Assembly (NCBI RefSeq): GCF_947501385.1
Contig: NZ_CANMVP010000008.1
Span: forward strand, 1-64,000
Direction of reading: 5' to 3'
Length of the DNA: 64,000 nucleotides
DNA from: an uncultured Polaribacter sp.
GTDB lineage: Bacteria; Bacteroidota; Bacteroidia; Flavobacteriales; Flavobacteriaceae
Shown here: positions 25,201 to 34,010 of the stretch, piece by piece
How the letters are laid out: every line of letters begins with the position of its first letter
Numbering within the stretch: the stretch's first letter is position 1
Made by a program: the position numbers and the translations under genes
The notes under the pieces: generated by a model
Seen by the model: the letters and a program-made list of their open reading frames with translations, nothing else
Database searches by the model: none
What the model was told of the DNA's origin: nothing

Positions 25201-26475
25201 TTAATAAATATTAGATTCTGATGTTCTTTGATTTATTGAGCTTGCAAAAATACTCAGCATTCTTTTTGCAATACCTGTCCAACCAAAATTTCTACGTGCA
25301 AAACGTGCGCCTTCTACAGACATTTCATTTCTTAAATTAGGATATAATAACGGCATTGCCATCATTGCACCAAATTCTTTTGGTCTGTGTGGATCTGCAA
25401 ATAATGCTTGATTTCCAAAATCAATCAAATCACATAAACCACCGTGAACTGTAATTACACTTGGTGTTCCACAAGCCATGGCTTCAATGGCAACCATTCC
25501 AAAAGGTTCATATCGAGAAGGCATTGCAAAAATGCTTGCAGATCTATAAACGTTCGCTAAATCCTCATCTTCAATATAACTTTTCCATTTAATTTTATCC
25601 ATCACTCCAATTTCAGATGCTACTTGTTTTAATTTTTCAATTCCGTCTTTATCTTGTTGAGAATCTCCGCCAATTGCAGCGACTAAACCAGCTTCTGGAG
25701 CTAATTCAAATAATGTGGGTAAAGAATTTATTAGTAAATCATACCCTTTATTATGCGCCATTCTTCCCAAAGCTAAAACATCTTTAGGATTGATGTCATA
25801 TTTTACACGAATTTTATCATTCTCTTTTGAGGGAACAGGGAAAAATTTATTTTCATCAATTCCTGGAGGAATCATACTACAATTTTTATTTAAAACATCA
25901 TATTGCTGTACCAGTAAGTCTACTTGTGGCAACGTTGTAGCAATTACAAAATTACACATTTGGTATACGAAATATTCTTTACGAATTCGTTCTTTAAAAC
26001 GGTAGGTTTTTTCCATTTCCTTTTCATCCATATCACTTCCCATAGAATGTTGTTTCCACCAACCTAAAGAATGTGGCGTATGCACGTGACAAATTCCTAA
26101 CTCTTCTGCAATTTTTTGTCCCGCCCAACCTGCATCCCAATAATGAGAATAGACCACATCATATTTTTTATTTTCTTTTTTTATGGCTGCAAGCGTATTC
26201 GTAACAAATTTCTTCAAATGGTCGTGCATATCTTCCTTTCGGATGAATTTTTTCCCTCCAAAAGGAATTCTCCAAATACTATAATTCTCATTTACATCAT
26301 CATATTCTGGTTGGTCTTCAAATTGGCGTGTCACTAAATCTACACGTTTGCCAAGCCTGCTAAATCTTTCTGCTAATTCTAAAACATACACTACTTGTCC
26401 GCCAGTATCTGGCTTTCCTAATTCGGCATTTGCCCCAACATATCCATGCAGAGAGATCATTAAAATCGATTTCAT
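25201..26475 (-). CDS. GT4 glycosyltransferase, sucrose/mannosylfructose-phosphate synthase-like
   Basis: A 424-residue cytosolic GT4 enzyme. The N-terminus (MISLHGYVGANAELGKPDTG, then GQVVYVLELAERF) has the GGQVVY sugar-nucleotide/acceptor loop of sucrose-phosphate and mannosylfructose-phosphate synthases. HTPHSLGWWK and the donor-site block MPSRYEPFGMVAIEAMACG with the E-x7-E pattern follow. It should join a nucleotide-activated hexose to fructose 6-phosphate. Resemblance to MfpsA is strong by eye (FEDQPE, SHYWDAGWAGQ, LGRMAHNKGYDLL), but sucrose-6-phosphate as product cannot be excluded. It sits between the phosphatase-glycosidase fusion and the kinase, with 3-4 bp gaps. Confidence 0.85.
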   Translation of the reverse strand: MKSILMISLHGYVGANAELGKPDTGGQVVYVLELAERFSRLGKRVDLVTRQFEDQPEYDDVNENYSIWRIPFGGKKFIRKEDMHDHLKKFVTNTLAAIKKENKKYDVVYSHYWDAGWAGQKIAEELGICHVHTPHSLGWWKQHSMGSDMDEKEMEKTYRFKERIRKEYFVYQMCNFVIATTLPQVDLLVQQYDVLNKNCSMIPPGIDENKFFPVPSKENDKIRVKYDINPKDVLALGRMAHNKGYDLLINSLPTLFELAPEAGLVAAIGGDSQQDKDGIEKLKQVASEIGVMDKIKWKSYIEDEDLANVYRSASIFAMPSRYEPFGMVAIEAMACGTPSVITVHGGLCDLIDFGNQALFADPHRPKEFGAMMAMPLLYPNLRNEMSVEGARFARRNFGWTGIAKRMLSIFASSINQRTSESNIY

Positions 26476-26479
26476 AGTT

Positions 26480-28570
26480 TTATTTTTTAGTTTTTGTTAT
26501 TTTTAAATCATTGTACGCAGAAATATATTGCGCTGCAGACCACGCTTGATAGGCTTTTCCCATTGGTTTTCCAGTAACGCCATGCGCCCATTCTGTAAAT
26601 TCCCATTCGTTACTAATGCCTTCTTTATTTAGCAATGCCAACTTGTGTAGTTCTGCTATGGCCATATCTCTAAAGCCTAATTTATTTACAAACTTTACCC
26701 AAAAACCGCCCACAAAAGGCCAAATACCGCCGTTGTGATAATGGTTTGGCAGATTTAAAAGGTTTACAGTATAATAAGGTCTCCAATCTGGGTCTCCAGG
26801 ACTTACTACTGGATATACGTTTGCAACAGGAAAAGGATCGTTCACACCAACACCTAACATAAATTTAAATGTTTGATGCGCTTTTTCAGCATCGATGGTT
26901 CCATGTAAATAGGCAAGTACATTTCCTAAAATATCACAACGCCAACTAAAATCGAAAGGTGTTGTTTGGGCAATTAAATACGAGGTGTCTCCTAATGTAA
27001 ATTGTTTTTCAGCAAATGACACGGATGAAAATAATTGCTGTTGTGTTGAAGGCCAAAAATTCTGAACAATTTCTTTTTTTATTACTTGAGACCATCTAAT
27101 AGATTCGCCAGCATCTTCATGATTTCCTAACATTTCTAACATGCGTCCAAAACAAACGTTGGCTCTATACCATAAAATTTCATCGTATAAAATATTATAA
27201 CTTCTACCAAACAAATCGGTCCAATCTCCTGCTTCAGGAATTTCTAAAAGGGCATCATTATTGCTATCATGTGCACCTAACCATCGCATGGTTTCTTTAA
27301 TATCTGCAATGTATTTTCTTAAAAATTTGTAATCTTTTGAAACATTTACATATTCATAAAATGCAATCACTACCCAAATACCACTGTCTATAGAGCAAAT
27401 GCCTCCAACACCAGAATAATCAGGCTCATTATCCTTCAACCTTACATTAGAAGGAATCTGACCGTTCCTAGAAATATGTTCAAAAAGTGTAATTAATGTT
27501 TGTCTTTGACATTGATGAATTTCTTCGTCATCAATTAAAGACAAAGAGCCAATAACCGTAATTGCGCCATCTCTTGCCCAAACAGAATGGTAATTTTCAT
27601 CGGTTCCATTCGGAATATTATCTTTTATAGAACAAGCAGAAAAACCCAAAGGTGTTATGTTTTTTCGTAGCGCTTCTATTGCTTTTTCATAGCCTTCTTG
27701 TATCAATGCAATCTTTTCATTATCATCTTCTAAAGCCAAAGTGTCTAATTCTTTTTTGATAAAAAAATCATCAGAATGATCTATATTGGTAATATCAATA
27801 GCTTCTTTTGGAAGTATTTTGTAGTAGATGAGACCTTCAATAATACCATCTCCTTTTTCTTTTTCAGTATGATAAACTTTTTTGTGTTTTGTGTATTTGT
27901 ATAACTCTTCGTGTGCATTTGCAACCACAATACCAGAAACACCTTTCAAATCGAACATTGCTGAGTCATTTCCACTATCTCCTGCAACCAAAACTTGATT
28001 CGTCTCTAAATTTAGCCTTCGTAACAACCACTGCAAAGCGTTTCCTTTATTAGCCCATTTAGGTAAAATGTCTAAAAATTTATTGCCTGAATAAATTACA
28101 TTGACGTCCATACCAGCATTTAGAAAATCTTGCGCAACATTTTCTATTAAGACTTCACTTGCATCATGAAAAAAATAACTTCTTTTGTAGGAATGTTGAA
28201 ATTTATTAGGCTGTTCACTAATAGGAAAGTCTATTTTATTGATAATAATTTCTACAGCCTCTAAATTCCAACCATCATCTAAAATATCATTAAATTCTTT
28301 TTCTACACTTCTTTTTTTATAATTATAAATATGCGTTCCGACTCCAGAAATTATATAATCTGGTTTGGGTAGTACACCTTTGTCAATTAGATTTAATACA
28401 TCATCAATTAATCTGCCAGTATTATAAGTAACAATAATATCTAAGTCATGGGCATATTTTATCCATGATTTTGTAAAGTTACTTTTATAGGTGTGAAAAT
28501 CAATTAATGTATTATCGATGTCAAAAGATAAAATTTTAATATCGTTCTCTATTTTTTGGTTTTTACTCAT
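26480..28570 (-). CDS. fusion of HAD-type sugar-phosphate phosphatase and invertase/debranching-like glycosidase
   Basis: A 696-residue two-domain protein. Residues 12-255 are a HAD-IIB phosphatase of the sucrose-phosphatase type: DIDNTLIDF nucleophile block, VTYNTGR, an SGVGTHIY cap and VAGDSGNDSAMF for magnesium. Residues about 275-690 form an (alpha/alpha)6-barrel related to GH100 invertases and amylo-1,6-glucosidase-like enzymes: YHSVWARDGAI, IPEAGDWTDLFGRSYNILYDEILWY, HYHNGGIWPFVGGFW and GKPMGKAYQAWSAAQYI. First gene of a tight operon with the glycosyltransferase and fructokinase. One polypeptide could therefore finish synthesis of a disaccharide and also hydrolyse it. Domain boundaries are approximate; hydrolytic specificity is inferred. 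Confidence 0.82.
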   Translation of the reverse strand: MSKNQKIENDIKILSFDIDNTLIDFHTYKSNFTKSWIKYAHDLDIIVTYNTGRLIDDVLNLIDKGVLPKPDYIISGVGTHIYNYKKRSVEKEFNDILDDGWNLEAVEIIINKIDFPISEQPNKFQHSYKRSYFFHDASEVLIENVAQDFLNAGMDVNVIYSGNKFLDILPKWANKGNALQWLLRRLNLETNQVLVAGDSGNDSAMFDLKGVSGIVVANAHEELYKYTKHKKVYHTEKEKGDGIIEGLIYYKILPKEAIDITNIDHSDDFFIKKELDTLALEDDNEKIALIQEGYEKAIEALRKNITPLGFSACSIKDNIPNGTDENYHSVWARDGAITVIGSLSLIDDEEIHQCQRQTLITLFEHISRNGQIPSNVRLKDNEPDYSGVGGICSIDSGIWVVIAFYEYVNVSKDYKFLRKYIADIKETMRWLGAHDSNNDALLEIPEAGDWTDLFGRSYNILYDEILWYRANVCFGRMLEMLGNHEDAGESIRWSQVIKKEIVQNFWPSTQQQLFSSVSFAEKQFTLGDTSYLIAQTTPFDFSWRCDILGNVLAYLHGTIDAEKAHQTFKFMLGVGVNDPFPVANVYPVVSPGDPDWRPYYTVNLLNLPNHYHNGGIWPFVGGFWVKFVNKLGFRDMAIAELHKLALLNKEGISNEWEFTEWAHGVTGKPMGKAYQAWSAAQYISAYNDLKITKTKK

Positions 28571-28773
28571 ATTTAAAGGCTTTTTTTTTAAAAGATTTCA
28601 ATACTCGTTAAATTAATAAAATTTTAGGGAGATGCTAATCGTTCAGTTCTTTAATCTCTTTTAAACAGCTATTTTTATGATAATCATAATTATAGTATAT
28701 AAAAAATGATAATTTGAAACGTTAAAAAAAAGTTAATTAATAGTTTTTATTTCTTAATTAAGAGTATTACTAT

Positions 28774-28781
28774 TATATTTG
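28774..28781 (+). promoter_or_regulatory. -7 box (TATATTTG) upstream of the secreted hypothetical
   Basis: TATATTTG fits TAnnTTTG and ends 18 bp before the start codon at 28800. The upstream intergenic DNA is very AT-rich, and the -33 TTG is not clear. Confidence 0.4.
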
Positions 28782-28799
28782 AGATATAAACTTTTAGTT

Positions 28800-29420
28800 A
28801 TGAAATCAATTATATTATTTACACTCATTTTAATCGTAAATTTTTCTTTTGCACAAGAAAGAAATACTTACTTAAAGACCATGACTTTCAATACGAATAT
28901 TGAAGAAAACCATTATTCAGATAATGATAATAATTCAATTTTAGAAATTAAGCTTTTAGAGCTTTTAGAACCTATAAATAATTCTGAGGGTAAGTTTCCA
29001 ATGTATAAATTAGATGGTGAACATGTTGATCTTATTTTGAATGGGAAATCTAAAATAATAAATAACTATAGTTCTAAAAACTTAATGAGTTTAGGAGCTG
29101 ATGCAACTAGAGTTTCAGAAAATCTATTGACTCAAAATGAAGTAAAACTAATTCAAACTTTAATTTTAAAAAAACTTTTAAAAGAAGGTCACACAGATGT
29201 AGCTTTTGTGAAGGAGTATCAAATTAAAGGAAATTTAAACAATGAACTTTATAAAAACATTCCTCTTTATAAAGATAAATTAAATGTGAACTTAAAAATA
29301 TCTAATAATATAGAAGTTCAATTAGGTGAAAATCTTGAGGGTTATATGGCAAGAATTAATAAAACAGAATTAGATAAAACGCTTCAAAATAGTTTGAATT
29401 TATTAATAGTGAGTTTTTAA
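28800..29420 (+). CDS. secreted hypothetical protein
   Basis: A 206-residue protein from the ATG at 28800, chosen because it gives a clean signal peptide (MKSIILFTLILIVNFSFAQ, cleavage after residue 19) and because the upstream TTG start overlaps the -7 box. The mature part is charged, rich in Asn, Leu and Lys, without recognisable motifs or further membrane segments. It probably resides in the periplasm. It is monocistronic and divergent from the disaccharide operon. Confidence 0.6.
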   Translation: MKSIILFTLILIVNFSFAQERNTYLKTMTFNTNIEENHYSDNDNNSILEIKLLELLEPINNSEGKFPMYKLDGEHVDLILNGKSKIINNYSSKNLMSLGADATRVSENLLTQNEVKLIQTLILKKLLKEGHTDVAFVKEYQIKGNLNNELYKNIPLYKDKLNVNLKISNNIEVQLGENLEGYMARINKTELDKTLQNSLNLLIVSF

Positions 29421-29555
29421 AATCGATACGTCGTATTTGTTTAGACATTGTTTCTTGATTGTTTCTTGATTGATTTAAATTGGTAGCTCAGCAAATCGAG
29501 TTACCAATTTTTATTTTATAACTATATTTACAATCAACAGCATATTTTGCAATTA

Positions 29556-30131
29556 ATGGAATTAAAAGAAGAATACTATTTTAAAAATGATACTGAATGG
29601 TACGATTGGCTAGCAAAGAATCATCATTCTTCAAATGGTGTGTATCTAATTTTTTATAAGGTAGAAAATAAAGAAGCATCTATGCGTTGGGAAGAGGCTG
29701 TAAAAGTTGCGCTTTGTTTTGGTTGGATAGATGCTACTGTAAAAAGTTTAGGAAATGGAAAGCGCAAACAGTATTTCTGTAAACGAAATCCGAAAAGTGT
29801 TTGGAGTGCTTTGAATAAAAAATATATAAAAGAATTATTGGAAAATAATTTAATGAATGAAAGCGGATTAAAAATTATAGAAATAGGAAAACAGAACGGT
29901 TCTTGGACGGCTTTAGACGCTGTTGAAAAAGGTGTTATTCCCGAAGATTTACAAGCAGCATTCAATCAAAACAAACTTGCTTTTGATAACTACAACAATT
30001 TTGCACCTAGTTATAGAAAGAGCTATTTGTACTGGTTACATCAAGCAAAAAGAGCAGCTACTCGGCAAAAAAGAATTACAGAAATTATTTCATTTTGTGA
30101 GCGCAATATAAAGTCTAGAAATACTTGGTAA
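29556..30131 (+). CDS. YdeI/OmdA-family protein
   Basis: A 191-residue cytosolic protein with the YdeI/OmpD-associated pattern: WYDWLAKNHHSSNGVYLIFYK at the start, the conserved MRWEEAVKVALCFGWIDATVK block, then FCKRNPKSVWSALNKKYIKEL, and a C-terminal FAPSYRKSYLYWLHQAKRAATRQKRI helix. In E. coli relatives are linked to resistance to cationic peptides; the biochemical role is unknown. The ATG at 29556 is preferred over an upstream TTG. A second YdeI/OmdA-family gene starts one base after its stop codon. Confidence 0.82.
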   Translation: MELKEEYYFKNDTEWYDWLAKNHHSSNGVYLIFYKVENKEASMRWEEAVKVALCFGWIDATVKSLGNGKRKQYFCKRNPKSVWSALNKKYIKELLENNLMNESGLKIIEIGKQNGSWTALDAVEKGVIPEDLQAAFNQNKLAFDNYNNFAPSYRKSYLYWLHQAKRAATRQKRITEIISFCERNIKSRNTW

Positions 30132-30132
30132 G

Positions 30133-30621
30133 ATGAAAACAACAAAATTTAAAATACTATTCATTGATGTTTTCAATATCTTTATTCCGAATAAAATCTT
30201 TGCACCTTTTGCCGCTAAAAAAATGAACCGTGTAAAAGTTAAAATCTGGTTTCAAACCCATAAAATTGAATTTTATGCAGCTGTAAAAAAAGATAAGAAC
30301 TCTGGAGATTATAAAATGATGTTGAGTAAGCAAAAGCAAAAAGCGTTGGGTGTATCTTTAGGGGATGAATTTGAAATGCAAATTTTCGAGGACACCTCTA
30401 AATATGGAGTAGAAATGCCAGAAGAATTAGAGGCTGTTTTAATGAGCGATTATGATGCATATAAAATTTTTGAAGAACTAACTGCAGGCAAAAAAAGAAG
30501 TATTATTTACGGCATTATTCGTTACAAGAAAAGCCAACAGAAAATAGACAAAGCACTTGTGATGTGTGAGAACTTAAAAAGAGGAATTAGAAATCCTATG
30601 GAACTTTTTAAATTGCCATAA
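30133..30621 (+). CDS. YdeI/OmdA-associated domain protein (DUF1905-like N-terminus)
   Basis: A 162-residue protein. The N-terminal part (about 28-100; KVKIWFQTHKIEFYAAVKKD; LSKQKQKALGVSLGDEFEMQ) resembles the DUF1905 beta fold. The C-terminal part (about 105-160; MPEELEAVLMSDYDAYKIFE; KKRSIIYGIIRYKKSQQK) is the OmdA-type helical region. It starts one base after the stop codon of the related upstream gene, so the two are cotranscribed and perhaps functionally paired. Exact function unknown. Confidence 0.72.
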   Translation: MKTTKFKILFIDVFNIFIPNKIFAPFAAKKMNRVKVKIWFQTHKIEFYAAVKKDKNSGDYKMMLSKQKQKALGVSLGDEFEMQIFEDTSKYGVEMPEELEAVLMSDYDAYKIFEELTAGKKRSIIYGIIRYKKSQQKIDKALVMCENLKRGIRNPMELFKLP

Positions 30622-30642
30622 CCACAAACTAATATTCTTTCC

Positions 30643-30681
30643 AAAGCACTTCGACAGACTTAGTGTAGAATCACACATACA
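30643..30681. repeat. short dispersed flavobacterial repeat
   Basis: AAGCACTTCGACAGACTTAG continuing TGTAGAATCACAC resembles the TTCGAC...CTCAGTGT words of a common intergenic repeat in Bacteroidetes. It lies just after the second YdeI/OmdA-family gene, before the terminator. Confidence 0.35.
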
Positions 30682-30702
30682 AATTGTATTTTGAGCAAAA
30701 AA

Positions 30703-30738
30703 AAAGACCCTTCAGGTTTTTAAAACCTGAAGGGTCTT
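30703..30738. terminator. bidirectional intrinsic terminator
   Basis: AAGACCCTTCAGGTTTT and its exact reverse complement form a 17-bp stem with almost no loop, flanked by A and T runs. It separates two convergent operons and can end both transcripts. Confidence 0.88.
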
Positions 30739-30750
30739 GACTATAAGTAT

Positions 30751-32217
30751 CTACAATCCGCTTATAAAACTTCCATAAGGATCTTTGAACTGAGTACCTT
30801 CTGCAAATCTATATTTACTTAACTTTTTATATTCTACCAAAGCCCATAAAACAAATTCTTTCATAAAATAAGTATCAGCATCATTCATGTTTGGTTGGTG
30901 TTCTTTTATAAAATCATCTAAAGGTATAATTTTATCAATTTCTGCCTTGTATTGCGCTTCAGAATGTTCATCTAACAATTCGAAATCTTCGTCAGCATTA
31001 AAAAACCAAGAAATAATAGCATCGTATGGGGTTTCTTCTTCTTGTTTTTCCAATTTTTTAATTTCTGGAAAATAAGTTGGGAATAAACTTTTTACAGCTT
31101 TTTTAATCAAACTATCTGCAACTACATGTGCACCTTCTTGTTCACCTTCATACACCAATTCTACTTTTCCTGTAATTGAAGGTATAATTCCATCAAAGTC
31201 GCTTAAACGAACCATGGTTTTTTCATCCCCAGAAAATAAAGCCCTTCTTTCTGCAGTACTTAATAAATTTTCAAAAGCAGAAATACTTAATCGTGCACTT
31301 ACACCACTTTTTGCGTCTATATATTCACTTTCTCTTGCTTCAAAAACAATCTGCTCTAACAAATCTTTTGCTAGTTCAGGTACCTCTATAAAATCTTTTT
31401 GAGAACTGGCTTTGTTCGCTTCTTGTTGTGTAATGGTTTTAGCAGTTTCTATGTCTTCAGGATAATGCGTTAAAATCTGAGAACCAATTCTATCTTTTAG
31501 CGGTGTAACAATACTTCCTCTGTTGGTATAGTCTTCGGGATTCGCCGTAAAAATAAATTGCATGTCTAAATTTAGACGCATTTTAAATCCGCGGATTTGG
31601 ATATCACCTTCTTGTAAAATATTAAACAAAGCCACTTGAATTCTTGCTTGTAAATCGGGCAATTCATTAATTACAAAGATACATCTGTTTGCTCTTGGAA
31701 TCATTCCGTAATGAATAACTCTATCATCGGCATAACTCAATTTTAAATTGGCAGCTTTTATAGGATCTACATCACCAATAATATCTGCAACCGTAACGTC
31801 TGGTGTTGCTAATTTCTCAGCAAAACGTTCATCTCTATGCATCCAGAAAATTGGTGTTTTATCACCTTTTTCTTGAATGGTTTCAATGGCAAATCTTGAA
31901 ATAGGATTCAAAGGATCATCATTTATCTCAGAACCTTCTACTACAGGAATAAATTCGTCTAATAAATTGACCATTAATCGAGCCAAACGTGTTTTTGCTT
32001 GACCACGTAAACCTAATAAATTGATGTTATGTTTACTTAAAATAGCACGTTCTAATTCAGGTATCACGGTGTTTTCATATCCATGAACTCCTTTAAAAAC
32101 GGTTTCTTTATTCATTATTTTACTAATGAGGTTTTCTCTTAATTCGTCTTTTATAGATTTTGAAGCATATCCCGCTTTCTTTAATTCTCCTAATGTTTTT
32201 ATATTTTCTAAATTCAT
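30751..32217 (-). CDS. MoxR/magnesium-chelatase-I-type AAA+ ATPase
   Basis: A 488-residue AAA+ ATPase. Walker A is the variant GLRGQAKTR near residue 68, and the Walker B region is CIFVINELPDL, with Asn in place of the usual Asp. The sensor segment FTANPEDYTNRGSIVTPLKDRIGSQ and the GVSARLSISAFENLL lid are as in ChlI/MoxR proteins. It is paired with the VWA protein encoded upstream on the same strand. Such pairs act as chaperone-like metal-insertion or protein-maturation machines. No chlorophyll genes occur here, so a magnesium-chelatase role is not implied. Confidence 0.88.
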   Translation of the reverse strand: MNLENIKTLGELKKAGYASKSIKDELRENLISKIMNKETVFKGVHGYENTVIPELERAILSKHNINLLGLRGQAKTRLARLMVNLLDEFIPVVEGSEINDDPLNPISRFAIETIQEKGDKTPIFWMHRDERFAEKLATPDVTVADIIGDVDPIKAANLKLSYADDRVIHYGMIPRANRCIFVINELPDLQARIQVALFNILQEGDIQIRGFKMRLNLDMQFIFTANPEDYTNRGSIVTPLKDRIGSQILTHYPEDIETAKTITQQEANKASSQKDFIEVPELAKDLLEQIVFEARESEYIDAKSGVSARLSISAFENLLSTAERRALFSGDEKTMVRLSDFDGIIPSITGKVELVYEGEQEGAHVVADSLIKKAVKSLFPTYFPEIKKLEKQEEETPYDAIISWFFNADEDFELLDEHSEAQYKAEIDKIIPLDDFIKEHQPNMNDADTYFMKEFVLWALVEYKKLSKYRFAEGTQFKDPYGSFISGL

Positions 32218-32221
32218 AAGC

Positions 32222-32339
32222 CTATCCTTAATCCTTTCCGAAGGAAAGGAAACACTGTTGTGTTTATCTGTGTGTTAATATTATATTTTTGCCCTCAAAC
32301 TTGCTAAAAGCCTTCCCTTTGGGAAGGTTGGATGGGCTT
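32222..32339. repeat. two opposed palindromic repeats between the VWA and ATPase genes
   Basis: 32222-32258 (minus) and 32311-32339 (plus) carry the same element in opposite directions: CCTTYCCTTYGGRAAGG followed by GG/AT-rich words ending GGATGGG or GGATAGG. The pattern matches the element ahead of nbaC and is related to the palindromes at 718 and 852. In this operon the two inverted copies could form a larger mRNA structure between the VWA and ATPase cistrons. Confidence 0.55.
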
Positions 32340-32340
32340 T

Positions 32341-33465
32341 TTATTTAATTCTCTTTTTTCTATTTGTTTCGTAGTCTTCAAAAATCATTTCACCTAAACC
32401 CTTTAAACCTGTGTAAAATGCTTTTCCTTGATTTGCTTGTGTAAACGCTCTTACAAATTGCATCAAATACGGATCTTGTGCAATCATAAAAGTAGTAATG
32501 GGAATGTGTAATTTTCTGGCTTGTTGCGCCATTGCGTAACATTTGTTTACAATGTGTTGGTCTAAACCGTTACTGTTTTTATAATATTGACCATCTGGCA
32601 GACGTAAACAGCTTGGTTTACCATCTGTAATCATAAAAATTTGCTTGTTGGTATTTCGTTTTCTGCGGAGCAAATCCATCGCTAAATTTAAACCAGCAAC
32701 TGTATTTGTATGATAAGGACCTACTTGTAAATAGGGTAAATCTTTAATTTTAATAGACCAAGCATCGTTTCCAAAAACAATAATATCTAAAGTATCTTTC
32801 GGATAACGAGTAGTAATCAATTCAGCCAAAGCCATCGCAACTTTTTTGGCAGGTGTAATTCTATCTTCACCATACAAAATCATAGAATGACTAATGTCTA
32901 TCATCAACACTGTACTCATTTGGCTTTTATGAAGCGTTTCTTCAACAACCAAGTCGTTTTCTGTAAGACTGAAGTTCTCTATACCATTATTTATTTGTGC
33001 GTTTCTAATACTTTCGGTAACGGAAACTTTGTCTAATGCATCTCCAAATTGATAAGCTCTAAAATCTCCCGTATGTTCATCTCCAATTCCTGGAGATTTA
33101 CTTTTATGATTCCCCGAGCCACTTCTTTTTATTTTTCCAAAAATATGATTTAAGGCTTGCTGGCGAATTGCACGTTCTGTTTTCGGAGTAATTTTTGTGC
33201 CTCCAGTTCCATCTGCTTTTACTTCCTCTTTAATGTATCCTTTTTTCTTTAAATCTTCGATAAAATCATCAATGGTATAATTTTTATCAGTCAATTTATA
33301 TTCTTTGTCTAAAGAGCGCAGCCAATCGATGGCTTCATCAAAATCGCCAGAAGTATGCGTGATTAATTCTTTAAAAATCTCGAATAATTTTTCAAAAGGA
33401 GATTGGTTTTCTGCTTCATAAGTTTTAAAGACAAAACCTTTTCTTTTCGTGTTGTTTTTCATCAC
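32341..33465 (-). CDS. VWA-domain protein partnering the MoxR-type ATPase
   Basis: A 374-residue cytosolic protein. The von Willebrand A domain (about 190-350) has the metal-ion site: DISHSM (DxSxS), a Thr in the PYHTNTVAGLNLA loop and ITDGKPS. The N-terminal region is charged, with KRSGSGNHKSKSPGIGDEHTG resembling ChlD-like linkers. It lies upstream of the AAA+ ATPase in one operon, a typical MoxR-VWA arrangement. VWA partners usually bind target proteins for remodelling by the ATPase. The target is not shown by the context. Confidence 0.85.
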   Translation of the reverse strand: MMKNNTKRKGFVFKTYEAENQSPFEKLFEIFKELITHTSGDFDEAIDWLRSLDKEYKLTDKNYTIDDFIEDLKKKGYIKEEVKADGTGGTKITPKTERAIRQQALNHIFGKIKRSGSGNHKSKSPGIGDEHTGDFRAYQFGDALDKVSVTESIRNAQINNGIENFSLTENDLVVEETLHKSQMSTVLMIDISHSMILYGEDRITPAKKVAMALAELITTRYPKDTLDIIVFGNDAWSIKIKDLPYLQVGPYHTNTVAGLNLAMDLLRRKRNTNKQIFMITDGKPSCLRLPDGQYYKNSNGLDQHIVNKCYAMAQQARKLHIPITTFMIAQDPYLMQFVRAFTQANQGKAFYTGLKGLGEMIFEDYETNRKKRIK

Positions 33466-34010
33466 TATAAAAATACGGCTTTATAAATCGCCCAAAAAAT
33501 GATTAACATTACTTTAATATATACTGAGATTGATTTAGGTTATTCTTTACAATGGATATTAGGCCTACTTCACTTATTAAATACATACAATAACAACTTT
33601 AAGATGATAAAAAGTTTTAATTGAGTTTTTTAAGAAATATAAAAATAATTTTTTAGAGGTCAGTAGTTAAATACATACCAAGTAAAAATTTTAAAGTACT
33701 GTTTATTAGGTGTTTGGAATCGTTTGTTATCGTCCGTTCGAGCACAGTCGAGAACTATTGGTCTGCTTTATATAGGTTTCGATAGCTTCGCTAGCTACCT
33801 TCGGCGCAAAATATCTTTTGCTTCTCGGCAATGCTCAACCAGACATCGTTAGTTAATTATTATTTTTAATAAGTAACTCGCTACTGACCTCTATAATTTT
33901 TATATATGCAATAATTATAAAATAATGAATAAGTTCTTTGATGAATTGATTTATTATCTTTAGTTTTATTATGTGAAATATTATTTTGATTACTTAAGTG
34001 ATTTTGAAAA
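33466..34010. other. 545-bp intergenic region with dispersed repeat
   Basis: No plausible gene is seen. The outer parts are AT-rich. The centre (about 33713-33862) is markedly more GC-rich and contains GTCCGTTCGAGCACAGTCGA, GATAGCTTCGCTAGCTACC and CTTCTCGGCAATGCTCAACC, words of a dispersed flavobacterial intergenic repeat with self-complementary segments. The right part serves as the upstream region of the PUL regulator gene. Confidence 0.5.
33713..33862. repeat. GC-richer dispersed repeat element
   Basis: Contains the TTCGAGCACAGTCGAGAA palindromic word (TTCGA/TCGAA type) and the inverted GATAGCTTCGCTAGCTA stem, followed by CTTCGGCGC...GCTTCTCGGC. It resembles short repeats scattered between genes in this family and is unlike its AT-rich flanks. 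Confidence 0.45.

Noticed and set aside
30751..33465. Magnesium chelatase for (bacterio)chlorophyll
   Set aside because: Only an ATPase and a VWA protein are present, with no ChlH-like subunit or pigment genes. A MoxR-type pair is more likely.
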